A stretch of DNA of 39,071 nucleotides from Pirellulaceae bacterium. Its GTDB lineage: Bacteria; Planctomycetota; Planctomycetia; Pirellulales; Pirellulaceae. The position numbers and the translations under genes are program-made. Within the stretch, counting starts at the first letter, position 1; every line of letters starts with the position of its first letter. The stretch lies in the NCBI GenBank assembly GCA_022446825.1, contig JAKVBY010000038.1, positions 45,945-85,015 of the forward strand, in the 5' to 3' direction. The notes beneath the pieces were generated by a model, which saw nothing but the letters and a program-made list of their open reading frames with translations, searched no databases and was not told the origin of the DNA. Shown here piece after piece: positions 7,876 through 16,508 of the stretch.

Positions 7876-10023
7876 ATGAAGTTCAAGCCACTTGTTACTG
7901 CGTATTGTTTCTGCCTATTCATTCTCTTCCTGAACTTCACCGCTTCTCCGAACTGTGCAAATGCCGAACTCCGGGCCGGTGCCGCAATCATTGACGTTAC
8001 TCCGCTTCAATTTCCGGTACTTGTCAACGGCGGCATGCTGAGTAATTCCGCCAGCAAAGCAAATACGCCATTAAATGCACGTGCCATTGTGCTGGACGAC
8101 GGTCGTGAACGACTAGGCATTATGGTCGTGGATAGTTGCATGATTTCGCGAGAATTTCTTGATGAAGCCAAACAATTGACAGCGCAACGAACTTCGATTC
8201 AACCAGATCGCATGCTCATTTCCACAACGCACACGCACACAGCACCTGCTTCGCTGGCAGTTCTAGGAACGGACGCCGAAACAACCTATTTGCCCTTCCT
8301 GCGAGAAAAAATTGCCGAAGCTTTTGCAACCGCTGAAAAAAATCTTGCCCCCGCCAAAATCGGATGGGGCGTGTGCGACGCCGCGTCTTTTACTGCGATA
8401 CGGCGTTGGATACGCCGACCAGACCGCGTCGGCAAGGACCCCTTTGGGAATTTAACTGTCCGTGCAAACATGCACGCGGGCGCGAATTGGGATGACGTGA
8501 CAGGAGAATCTGGACCCGAAGACCCCACACTCTCCTTCATTGCATTCCAATCACTCCAGGGACATCCCATTGCCATCCTGGCAAATTTCTCAATGCACTA
8601 TTTTTCTGGCGAGTCCGAATTAAGCGCAGACTACTTCGGACGATTTAGTGATGGACTCCAGGAGCAACTTCAAAGTCGCGCCACCAAACCCGCGCCTCCT
8701 TTTGTCGGCATCATGTCTCACGGGTGTAGCGGCGACATTTGGCGTCGCGATTATACGGTGGCTGCAAAAGATCGCAAACCAGATCCCACGATTCAGGAAT
8801 ACGCCAACAGTTTGGTTGAACTCGTCGTCAAAGCATACGACTCCATCGTGTTTCACGAGGATGCCGATCTAGCCATGGAGGAAGCTCGTTTTAAACTAAA
8901 GTACCGTGTCCCCAACCAGCAGAGACTAGAGTGGGCCCAAAACATTCTTGCGGAAATGGGAGATCGAGCGCCGGCAAACCAAACGGAAGTTTATGCGCGC
9001 GAACAAATTTTCCTCGACGCACTACAATCGACGATCGTAGTCGTTCAAGCTCTGCGCATCGGCGATGTTGCAATCGCCACGACGCCCTGCGAAACCTATG
9101 CGTTAACTGGCCTAAAAATTAAACTACAAAGTCCTCTAAAAAACACCATGGTGATCGAACTTGCCAATGGTGGTGATGGCTATATTCCGCCTCCCGAGCA
9201 ACATCGGCTGGGCGGCTATAACACCTGGGAAGCGCGTTCCGCTGGACTTGAGATCGCTGCGGAACCTCGCATCACTGAGGCGGCCTTAGGCTTACTCGAA
9301 AAAATCTCCGCCCGTCGACGAGAAACTTATCGTCAATCACTTGGTACGTCCGTAAAACAGTTGCTCGCTCAAGCCCCGATTGCCTATTGGCGATTAGATG
9401 AATTTTCTGCTCCGGTTGCTCGCGACGCATCGGGCCATCAAAACCACGGTCACTACGAGTCAGGCGTTGCGTTCTTCCTGGAAGGACCTCATTCAGAATA
9501 TTTCTGCACCAAAGATGAAACAAATCGAGCGGCTCATTTTGCGGGCGGACGTTTGCGAGCACAACTCTCAGATGTCTCCAATGAGTACTCAGTATCCCTC
9601 TGGTTTTGGAACGGTATGCCTGACAATGCTCGTCCGATTACTGGTTGGTTAATATCGCGGGGCGACAATCATGCGTTGGATGCCTGGGGAGAGCACCTAG
9701 GAATCGGCGGAACTGAGAACGCTCCGGGGCGTTTACTTTTTCAACAAAATACCAAGCAGAGCACGGAAACCGTTCATGGTCACACACACCTCCAACGCTG
9801 GACGTGGAATCACATCTTACTGGTACGCTCCGAACAATCGGTCATGGTCTTCTTGAACAAACAAACAACGCCTGAAATCAGTATTGGGTTGCCACAGGAT
9901 AGCAACTTCCCAAGCGATCAGTGGTTCTTTGGCGGACGTTGTGATAACCAGGATAACTTCGCTGGACGGCTTGATGAGATTGCGGTCTTTGATCGAGTTT
10001 TATCGAATAGAGAACGGAAGTAA
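7876..10023 (+). CDS. Secreted neutral/alkaline ceramidase-like protein with LamG-type C-terminal domain
   Basis: The 715-residue product opens with a signal peptide (hydrophobic core about residues 8-30, then NCANAELRAGAAIIDVTP). The N-terminal two thirds resemble the neutral/alkaline non-lysosomal ceramidase family: ARAIVLDDGRERLGIMVVDS, the zinc-site-like STTHTHTAPAS, NFSMHYF, and SHGCSGDIWRRDY. In planctomycetes these proteins are widespread and their true amide or ester substrate is rarely known. From about residue 500 a concanavalin/LamG-like domain begins at PIAYWRLDEF and ends with FAGRLDEIAVFDRVLSNRE, probably a carbohydrate- or surface-binding module. The ATG at 7876 has GGGAGC a few bases upstream, a good ribosome site. 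The C-terminus stops right after the last LamG motif, a little short. Confidence 0.88.
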   Translation: MKFKPLVTAYCFCLFILFLNFTASPNCANAELRAGAAIIDVTPLQFPVLVNGGMLSNSASKANTPLNARAIVLDDGRERLGIMVVDSCMISREFLDEAKQLTAQRTSIQPDRMLISTTHTHTAPASLAVLGTDAETTYLPFLREKIAEAFATAEKNLAPAKIGWGVCDAASFTAIRRWIRRPDRVGKDPFGNLTVRANMHAGANWDDVTGESGPEDPTLSFIAFQSLQGHPIAILANFSMHYFSGESELSADYFGRFSDGLQEQLQSRATKPAPPFVGIMSHGCSGDIWRRDYTVAAKDRKPDPTIQEYANSLVELVVKAYDSIVFHEDADLAMEEARFKLKYRVPNQQRLEWAQNILAEMGDRAPANQTEVYAREQIFLDALQSTIVVVQALRIGDVAIATTPCETYALTGLKIKLQSPLKNTMVIELANGGDGYIPPPEQHRLGGYNTWEARSAGLEIAAEPRITEAALGLLEKISARRRETYRQSLGTSVKQLLAQAPIAYWRLDEFSAPVARDASGHQNHGHYESGVAFFLEGPHSEYFCTKDETNRAAHFAGGRLRAQLSDVSNEYSVSLWFWNGMPDNARPITGWLISRGDNHALDAWGEHLGIGGTENAPGRLLFQQNTKQSTETVHGHTHLQRWTWNHILLVRSEQSVMVFLNKQTTPEISIGLPQDSNFPSDQWFFGGRCDNQDNFAGRLDEIAVFDRVLSNRERK

Positions 10024-10052
10024 AACTTTAAAAGACTGCCTAGGACACGCTT

Positions 10053-10535
10053 TTAGAGTGGATGTTCCAGAAAGAACATCGTGGAATCTGCAAACTCATC
10101 ATTCCCACGAAACCCGAGGCGCTCGTAGAGGCGACGTGCGCCAGCGTTGGACCGTTCGACCTCCAGGGTCACTTTGCAGCAATTCGAAGCAGTAGCCTCT
10201 ACAAAAACCCTGTTCATAATGGCCGTCCCGATTCCACAACCCTGATACTTCTCCGCCACAGCAAGATCATGCACGTTTATCGTGCCACGTCCACCAAAGG
10301 TCGAAAATCCTCGCATGCAAACACAAAAACCAACTGGCGTTTTATTATCCCAAGCAAGTAAAATTAGTTTTGTGGGATGTTCGCGGAGCCCGCTAATCAG
10401 ATTGCTTTTCGCCTGCTCTGATAAGCCGTTCCCTCCAACGATAAGTTTGGAAGCATAGTCGCACAAAAGCCCAAGTAGGGCATCCGCATGCAAAGGGTCT
10501 GACAAATCTGTCTCAATGATCTCAATCGATGGCAT
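10053..10535 (-). CDS. GNAT family N-acetyltransferase
   Basis: A 160-residue acetyltransferase of the GNAT fold. The acetyl-CoA pyrophosphate loop is visible as EKYQGCGIGTAIM, preceded by the strand INVHDLAVA and followed by KVTLEVERSNAGARRLYERLGF, the usual motif B end. I chose the ATG at 10535 (MPSIEIIE) because it lies 2 nt after the glgB stop and matches normal GNAT length; the frame continues upstream into glgB but that extension is Cys/Arg-rich and unlike the family. Tight coupling to glgB suggests one transcript. The acceptor substrate cannot be told from sequence. Confidence 0.88.
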   Translation of the reverse strand: MPSIEIIETDLSDPLHADALLGLLCDYASKLIVGGNGLSEQAKSNLISGLREHPTKLILLAWDNKTPVGFCVCMRGFSTFGGRGTINVHDLAVAEKYQGCGIGTAIMNRVFVEATASNCCKVTLEVERSNAGARRLYERLGFRGNDEFADSTMFFLEHPL

Positions 10536-10537
10536 AA

Positions 10538-12775
10538 TTAACTCATTCGTGGCTTCAACAAGACAGCACCTAACGGCGGCAGGGTAACGTCGATCGCAGC
10601 AGCACGACCCTGCCAATCTGCCGCATAGGCTTGCACACCCAAGTTGTTCCCTACATTGGTTCCCCCATAGAACTCCGAGTCACTACAAAAAATTTCGTCG
10701 TAGTAGGTAAGTTTCGGAACTCCGATTCGAATTCCTTCACGCACGATGGGTGTGAAGTTACAACAAATAACAAGGAAATCCTCGGCGTCATCTGCCCGCC
10801 GAATGTAGGACAAGATGCTGTCGCTGTGGTTTAAACAATCAATCCACTCAAAACCATCGCCCGCAAAGTCCACTTCGTACAGAGACGGCTGAGCACGATA
10901 AATCGCATTGAGATCGCCAATCATTTTTTGTAGACCGCGATGGGTGTCGGTCTGCAGCAACTCCCACTGCAATTCTCCTTCATGGTCCCATTCTTTCCAT
11001 TGCCCAAACTCGTTGCCCATAAACAACAGTTTTTTCCCCGGATGTGTCCACATATAGCTGTAGAGCAAACGGAGATTGGCGAACTTCTGCCAAAGGTCCC
11101 CCGGCATTTGTTCTAACAAGGAACCTTTTTCGTGGACAACTTCATCATGAGAAAATGGCAATGTGAAATTTTCTGTAAATGCATAGACTAAACCGAAGGT
11201 CAGTTTTTCATGGTGGTACCTGCGGTGGACTGGTTCGTGCCGCATGTACGCCAGCGTATCGTTCATCCACCCCATATTCCACTTCAGCGAGAATCCAAGT
11301 CCACCAGAAGTTGTTGGGCTCGACACGCCTTCCCACGCAGTAGACTCCTCTGCAATCGTTAGTACTCCAGGAAACTCTCGGTGCACAATTTCGTTAAATT
11401 CTCTCAGAAAGCGAATCGCTTCAAAATTCTCTCGACCACCATCTTGGTTTGGAATCCACTCACCATATTTTCGAGAATAATCGAGGTAAAGCATCGACGC
11501 GACTGCGTCAACACGCAACCCATCGACATGATATTTATCAAACCAAAACGCCGCATTTGAAATTAAAAAGTTACGTACTTCATGGCGACCGTAATTGAAA
11601 ATTAGCGTACCCCAATCAGGGTGTTCACCTTGACGTGGATCCGCATGTTCAAAAAGAGCTGAGCCATCGAATTTTGCTAACCCATGTTCGTCACGAGGAA
11701 AATGCGCGGGAACCCAATCCAAAATAACACCGATGTCGTGCTGATGGCAGTAATCCACAAAATACATCAGGTCCTCAGGCGTTCCATAGCGACTTGTCGC
11801 GGAAAAATATCCGACGGTCTGATATCCCCAACTTCCGGTAAAAGGATGCTCGCTTACCGGCATTAACTCAAGATGAGTGAACCCCATCTCTTTGCAGTAC
11901 TCAACTAACTGGTGCGCCAAGTCACGATAGTTCATCCAGCCGTTGTGTTGTTGGCTATCGCAACGCCAACTACCAAGATGCACTTCATAAATAGAAATCG
12001 GCTGATTCAACGACCGGTTTGCGGTGCGCCGTCTCATCCACGCTTCGTCTTGCCATTGGTACTTGTGCAGATCGACAATCTGCGATGCCGTTTGTGGTGG
12101 CACTTCGGCGGCAAATCCAAAAGGATCCGCTTTGTCAACGGCGTTTCCTGCAGCCGTTTGCACGCGGAATTTATAGTGATGACCGTCGCCAATCTCTGGA
12201 ATAAATAGTTCCCAAATCCCACTAGACAAACGTTTGGACATCGGATGTCGGCGACCATCCCAATCGTTAAAGTCACCAATCACACTCACATGTTCCGCAC
12301 CAGGTGCCCAAACAGCAAAATTCGTTCCGCTCACGTTATCAATCGCACGTCGTTGAGCACCAAGCTTCTCGTAAGCACGAATCAATTTCCCTTCACCAAA
12401 GAGGTGAAGATCAAAATCTGTGAAGTACGAGTTGAAGGAATAGGGATCGCACATTGTCGTTATATGGCCGGTTCGATCTCGCTGACGAAGTCGATAGTAC
12501 CGACTTGTGCCCTCCGGGGGGAGTGGGCAAATGGCCTCGTAGACACCTGAGGGATGAATGCGGCGCATCGGGCGTAGGTTTTTTTGGTCTGGCTCCACCA
12601 CCCAGGCACTCTCGGCGGTAGGGAAAAACGCTCGTACGGCGAGAGCCCGTCGCCCATTTTCCTTAATTTCATGTGGCCCGAGCACTGTTTGTGGGCTGGG
12701 ACAGCGCCCCTGGGCAATTGCCGAAAGTTGAGCGAGTGATACTTGCGTTTGCAATGAACTATCCTGTCCCTTCAA
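10538..12775 (-). CDS. glgB: 1,4-alpha-glucan (glycogen) branching enzyme
   Basis: The 745-residue protein is a complete GH13 branching enzyme, which moves alpha-1,4 glucan segments to alpha-1,6 positions during glycogen synthesis. Order: N-terminal carbohydrate-binding segment (about 25-120), CBM48 domain with VWAPGAEHVSVIGDFNDWDG, catalytic barrel, and C-terminal beta domain. The catalytic nucleophile is D423 in GLRVDAVASM, the acid/base E476 in TIAEEST, and the transition-state stabiliser D544 in FSHDEVVH; spacing between them (53 and 68 residues) matches the E. coli enzyme. Start is a TTG with an AGGG element about ten bases upstream. It lies 42 nt downstream of the RNase H-like gene and directly upstream of a GNAT gene. 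No other glycogen genes are in the window. Confidence 0.97.
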   Translation of the reverse strand: MKGQDSSLQTQVSLAQLSAIAQGRCPSPQTVLGPHEIKENGRRALAVRAFFPTAESAWVVEPDQKNLRPMRRIHPSGVYEAICPLPPEGTSRYYRLRQRDRTGHITTMCDPYSFNSYFTDFDLHLFGEGKLIRAYEKLGAQRRAIDNVSGTNFAVWAPGAEHVSVIGDFNDWDGRRHPMSKRLSSGIWELFIPEIGDGHHYKFRVQTAAGNAVDKADPFGFAAEVPPQTASQIVDLHKYQWQDEAWMRRRTANRSLNQPISIYEVHLGSWRCDSQQHNGWMNYRDLAHQLVEYCKEMGFTHLELMPVSEHPFTGSWGYQTVGYFSATSRYGTPEDLMYFVDYCHQHDIGVILDWVPAHFPRDEHGLAKFDGSALFEHADPRQGEHPDWGTLIFNYGRHEVRNFLISNAAFWFDKYHVDGLRVDAVASMLYLDYSRKYGEWIPNQDGGRENFEAIRFLREFNEIVHREFPGVLTIAEESTAWEGVSSPTTSGGLGFSLKWNMGWMNDTLAYMRHEPVHRRYHHEKLTFGLVYAFTENFTLPFSHDEVVHEKGSLLEQMPGDLWQKFANLRLLYSYMWTHPGKKLLFMGNEFGQWKEWDHEGELQWELLQTDTHRGLQKMIGDLNAIYRAQPSLYEVDFAGDGFEWIDCLNHSDSILSYIRRADDAEDFLVICCNFTPIVREGIRIGVPKLTYYDEIFCSDSEFYGGTNVGNNLGVQAYAADWQGRAAAIDVTLPPLGAVLLKPRMS

Positions 12776-12817
12776 AAAACAACCCTAGCAATGCTCTTTC
12801 ATAGATTGCCATTTTTA

Positions 12818-13360
12818 TCACAACACTCCCACGTCTGAGCTTTCATCCGGCTCAAGAATTAACCGGTTCTGCGTCTCAACTCGATTTGGCGAAAATGACA
12901 AATGAGGCCCCGCCAATGCATCTCCATGAGTGTTCTCCGGCTCATCGAAACGCCATACGCGACAGTCAACTTTGTGAAATTCCAATGCTCGAGCGACTCT
13001 CCTCCAAAGATCTTCGTTACGCACCGCCTCTCGAACCCCAAACTTTTCCCAACACCAATCATTTTTTTGCCACTCATTAACTCCAAATCGCAATCCACGC
13101 ATGACATAGCGGCTCGTCGTGATTAATGTCACACGAGACGGTTGATCCAACGACTCCAGTCCACGTACGACAGGCCACAAGGAAAGTCGGCTCGTCAGAG
13201 AATCTTCCTCAAAATCACTAGCAGATAGTTTGTGGTCACCAGTGATTTCATCTAATACGAACCGCCAGCGGCCTATTTTTTTAGCGCCTCTGCGATGGCT
13301 CGAAGACTTGTGGTCGACTTTAGAGCTCTCTGTAAACAAAATAAAAAATGGAGTTTCCAC
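12818..13360 (-). CDS. RNase HI-like protein with degraded active site
   Basis: A 180-residue protein whose middle resembles bacterial RNase HI: SRVTLITTSRYVMRGL matches the strand carrying the third catalytic residue, NEWQKNDWCWEKFG and VRNEDLWRRVARAL match the handle and following helix, and PENTHGDALAG matches the last acidic site. The DEDD set appears mostly lost: FTES instead of FTDG (E11), S60 in place of Glu, T82 in place of Asp, and only D147 kept. The catalytic His loop (KGHxG) is also absent. It probably binds nucleic acid or a partner rather than cleaving RNA-DNA hybrids, though this is inference. Start is a GTG with GGAAGG just upstream. It precedes glgB by 42 nt. I recall similar proteins in other planctomycetes. 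Confidence 0.75.
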   Translation of the reverse strand: METPFFILFTESSKVDHKSSSHRRGAKKIGRWRFVLDEITGDHKLSASDFEEDSLTSRLSLWPVVRGLESLDQPSRVTLITTSRYVMRGLRFGVNEWQKNDWCWEKFGVREAVRNEDLWRRVARALEFHKVDCRVWRFDEPENTHGDALAGPHLSFSPNRVETQNRLILEPDESSDVGVL

Positions 13361-13453
13361 GGAACCTTCCCTTACGGACTATTGCGCAACGACCATCTCA
13401 TTTCCTTACTCAAGTCTTTGCGCATAACCTTCTCACCAAGTACATCCCTGCAA

Positions 13454-13717
13454 CTAAAGATAAATACCTGGGCGATTCACCGCAGATGTGCATCTAGTAC
13501 ATTGCGGGGAAACCGACAGTTGTTGCTTATCGGCAAAGGCACGCCAGACTCCCCAAACTAGAACAGGAATCGCAACCTTTGACGGTTGGATTTTCTGTAG
13601 GGCCTTGCGAAACTTGTCGTACAAAAATGCACGGTATTCGTCATAACTAAGACAAACCGGCGGATCGTCAGCCTCTCTTTTGCTGCAAACCTGGGAACCA
13701 ATTAACTCGCTTTTCAT
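13454..13717 (-). CDS. Small hypothetical protein
   Basis: A possible 87-residue protein from the ATG at 13717 (a TTG at 13741 would add eight residues). I do not recognise it. It has a charged stretch LSYDEYRAFLYDKFRKALQK, then a short hydrophobic run VAIPVLVWGVWRAF, and a CTRC pair near the C-terminus. The amphipathic, normally composed sequence and GAGAGAA just before the ATG argue for a real gene; lack of any known family argues for caution. It lies upstream of the RNase H-like gene on the same strand, with a gap of about 90 nt. Confidence 0.35.
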   Translation of the reverse strand: MKSELIGSQVCSKREADDPPVCLSYDEYRAFLYDKFRKALQKIQPSKVAIPVLVWGVWRAFADKQQLSVSPQCTRCTSAVNRPGIYL

Positions 13718-14026
13718 TTCTCTCACTGAAAATGCCGGCAATTACTGATTCGTTTTACAGTTTGCCAGCTTGGGTTTGTTCGTGGTGACTGGGTTTGTTA
13801 ACTTGATGCGTAAGGTTGGAGATGATCGATTCTCCTCTTTGCAACAGTATTACCGTTTGCGAGTCTGCTCCGTAAAGCGAGGGAACGACTTAGTCCTTCG
13901 ACCCCGTCCGGCCGTATAAATAAGCCTTTTTAATTCTGACTTTCACTGTTCTCCTAACAAGGCACAATGGGGATCTTGGCTCGCCTTGCTCCCCTTTGCA
14001 ATTCAGATTTTTTGTGAATCAATACT
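13718..14026. other. Divergent intergenic region upstream of holB
   Basis: About 310 nt without a recognisable gene. It holds AT-rich stretches (for example 13911-13945) that could include promoters for holB and the divergent small gene. Near holB there is an inverted repeat CAAGGC (13958-13963) / GCCTTG (13983-13988), with an overlapping GGGG (13969-13972) / CCCC (13990-13993) option. No tRNA-like cloverleaf was seen. Confidence 0.4.
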
Positions 14027-15043
14027 ATGAGTTGGGATAAGATCTTAGGACACGAACAAATTGTCTCTCAATTTCGCCAGCGTTTAGCGCGCGGAAAATT
14101 AGGCAGTAGTTTCCTGTTCATCGGGCCTGCAGGTATCGGCAAACGAACACTCGCTCATGAGTTGGCACGGGGATTATTATGTGACCGTGGCGGCATTAAT
14201 TCGCTGGACGCTTGCGACATTTGTCCAGCTTGCCAACAAACTTCCGCTGGATCTCACCCAGACTTAGAACTCATTTCCAAGCCTCCCGACAAATCCTACA
14301 TTCCAATTGATCTCTTGATCGGTGACCGTGAACATCGCATGAGTGACGGTCTTTGCTACCGTATTTCGATGAAACCCTATGGCGGTCTCCGCAAAGTAGC
14401 CATTATTGATGATGCCGACCACCTTAATATTGAGGGCGCAAACTGTCTGCTTAAAACACTCGAAGAACCACCACCTCGATCCGTATTAATCCTGATCGGA
14501 ACGAGTCAACAAAAGCAGTTGCCAACCATTCGCTCGCGGTGCCAAATAATTCGGTTCCAGCCTCTATCAAACGGACACGTGGCACAGCTCTTGCTGGACA
14601 AAGAAATTGTCAACGACACGGCAAAAGCATCCGAAGTGTCCCGAGATGCCAAAGGGAGTCTCGCAACAGCGATCGAATTGTTGGATGAATCTCTCCTTGA
14701 GTTTCGACAGTTCTTCCTCAGCCAACTAACAGAAGTCGACCAATTGGCACACACCTTGGGAAAAGAAGTGACCGATTTTGTAGCCCAAGCAGGTAAAGAA
14801 GCATCCGCACGTCGCAACCGCTTGAGACAAGTAGTCGGCTTTGCGACGGAATACTTCCGACAAAAAGTGCGTCACGAATGCGATGCCGGAAAGACATCTA
14901 ACCTACGGGCTATCGAGTTGTGGACCGATTGCATCGACCGTTGCGTGGACACCGAGTCACAAATCCATAACAACGCAAACCAGGCAACGCTCGTTGACTG
15001 CTGGTTAGATGACTTATTGACGCTACAACGATCGTCACTTTAA
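14027..15043 (+). CDS. holB: DNA polymerase III subunit delta'
   Basis: The 338-residue protein is the delta' clamp-loader subunit. Walker A is present as GPAGIGKRT (residues 33-41), followed by the zinc module with Cys at 52, 63, 66 and 69 that is typical of clamp-loader AAA+ subunits. IIDDADHLNIEGANCLLKTLEEPP covers the Walker B region and the sensor helix, and TIRSRCQIIRF is the conserved SRC motif region shared by delta' and gamma/tau. The C-terminal helical domain mediates assembly. The start ATG begins with the family-typical MSWDKILGHEQIV. No strong ribosome site is visible. No dnaX, tmk or other replication gene is adjacent. Confidence 0.95.
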   Translation: MSWDKILGHEQIVSQFRQRLARGKLGSSFLFIGPAGIGKRTLAHELARGLLCDRGGINSLDACDICPACQQTSAGSHPDLELISKPPDKSYIPIDLLIGDREHRMSDGLCYRISMKPYGGLRKVAIIDDADHLNIEGANCLLKTLEEPPPRSVLILIGTSQQKQLPTIRSRCQIIRFQPLSNGHVAQLLLDKEIVNDTAKASEVSRDAKGSLATAIELLDESLLEFRQFFLSQLTEVDQLAHTLGKEVTDFVAQAGKEASARRNRLRQVVGFATEYFRQKVRHECDAGKTSNLRAIELWTDCIDRCVDTESQIHNNANQATLVDCWLDDLLTLQRSSL

Positions 15044-15357
15044 GTTTCGAGCCACTTACTCCGTGCCGCCAACGCTCAACGCCGGCACTTACCGTGCCTG
15101 CGATGTGCCGATATTAATTTCACAATGGCTTGTAATGCGTACTCTCTTCCTCAGAAGTCATGCCGTAGGGCCGATGGCTGAGGGGCCGGTTCAACAGGGT
15201 CGGATCTCAAAAACGACCTTCAGGCAAAGGCGCAAGGGCATCAACATCAACCTGATCTGAGGTCAACTCCCATAGCCTACCGTGGAAACATTCACGCTCA
15301 CGTTAGTGTGTTAACAAGCGTTCTGCAAATACTGCACGTCCCAAGCCAGATCCTCCT
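15044..15357. other. Convergent intergenic region, no gene seen
   Basis: About 314 nt between the 3' ends of holB and the mannonate dehydratase gene. A 6-bp inverted repeat, GTGCCG (15063-15068) with CGGCAC (15083-15088), lies about 20 nt past the holB stop and may help end transcription, but no T-run follows it. A 65-codon frame at 15063-15260 shows no protein-like features. Confidence 0.45.
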
Positions 15358-16323
15358 TCATTCCGTTGCCTGCATCAATCCACGCATGTAACCGTAGGCA
15401 AACAACCTGCCCCGCATTGTATAACCGGGCTCACCTGATTCTTCTCCCACCATTTGTGGAACATGGTCTGGACGAATTGGACCGTTAAACCCAACGTCAC
15501 GATACGCCTGCATCGCCGCCACCATGTCGGTCGGACCGTTGTCATGAAATGTCTCTGCAAAACAATCAGCAGAACCGCGAATATCGCGAAAGTGAGCATA
15601 ACAAATGTGTGGTCCCAGACGCCGAATCGCAGTGGGAATTTCAGCGCCCATCTCTGCAAACGATCCTTGGCAAAAACAAATTGCATTACTAGGGCTCGGC
15701 ACAAGTTGCACTAACTTTTCAAAATCTTCGACGCTGCGCATGATTCTTTCTTTGCCCAGCAATGCTGGAAGGGGAGGATCATCTGGATGCATCGCAAGTT
15801 TTACTTCCGCAAGTTCGGCTACCGGCAACAGCTCTTCCAGCATACGTTCAAGATTCTCCCAGAGTGCCCTCGCCTTGATCACCTTAACCTCAGCCCCTGA
15901 ATGCAACACAGAGGATTCATAGCCCATCAACTGGGCACGCTCAACCTCCTTTAGATCAAAGGCCGTAACTTTCGCACCACCTCGCTCAAACGCGTCCAGC
16001 TTCGTGCGCACCCAATCCGTACCGGCCATGAAATTGTAACAAAGTACCGGAATTTGAAGCTCACCCATGCGACGGATCAACTGCTTCATCTCGGCCATTT
16101 CTCGCCCATCATCAAGGCCCACTTTAATCCGTTCGATGGGAAGGAACCCTTCGATCACTGAAATTTTCATTCCATACGAAGCCACGATCTGCTGTTCGCT
16201 AGCAAGCGCATCAACGCCGCCCTCGGGATAACGTGTCACAAAATCAGTAACGCCGCACTGGGCAGCTAGTTGCAGATTCTCCGCTGAAGGAGGTGTCAGT
16301 ACCGTCGCAAGTTTCATCACCAT
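15358..16323 (-). CDS. uxuA: Mannonate dehydratase
   Basis: A 321-residue TIM-barrel protein of the UxuA family, which dehydrates D-mannonate to 2-keto-3-deoxygluconate in hexuronate breakdown. Diagnostic blocks are VLCYNFMAGTDWVRT, KLAMHPDDPPLPALLGKERI, the metal-site FCQGSFAEMG, CYAHFRDIRG, and the C-terminal RPDHVPQM with GRLFAYGYMRGL. Metal binding by the conserved Cys and His residues is known for the family. The start was set at the ATG at 16323, which has GGAAAG six bases upstream; a TTG one codon earlier and another ATG two codons later (16317) are alternatives. No uxaC, kdgK or transporter gene is adjacent, so the pathway is scattered. Confidence 0.92.
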   Translation of the reverse strand: MVMKLATVLTPPSAENLQLAAQCGVTDFVTRYPEGGVDALASEQQIVASYGMKISVIEGFLPIERIKVGLDDGREMAEMKQLIRRMGELQIPVLCYNFMAGTDWVRTKLDAFERGGAKVTAFDLKEVERAQLMGYESSVLHSGAEVKVIKARALWENLERMLEELLPVAELAEVKLAMHPDDPPLPALLGKERIMRSVEDFEKLVQLVPSPSNAICFCQGSFAEMGAEIPTAIRRLGPHICYAHFRDIRGSADCFAETFHDNGPTDMVAAMQAYRDVGFNGPIRPDHVPQMVGEESGEPGYTMRGRLFAYGYMRGLMQATE

Positions 16324-16508
16324 CAAATCGCTTTCCAGATCAATTCACAAATTGCACTTTCGCAGGCTGCTTTTATTTATCACAGTATTACCTTCATCAA
16401 CACTAGGCACCTGGATAGTTTTCAATTCTCCACCAGACATTCGATATCGAAAAATCATCTTCATCAAAAAATGAGCATCTACTAACTCTTTGCTTTGTAT
16501 TGAATTCC

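Noticed and set aside
10026-10058. AT-rich inverted repeat spanning the convergent ends of the ceramidase-like and GNAT genes
   Set aside because: The stem has a mismatch, is nearly all A-T and the loop is long, so stability is poor; not called as a terminator.
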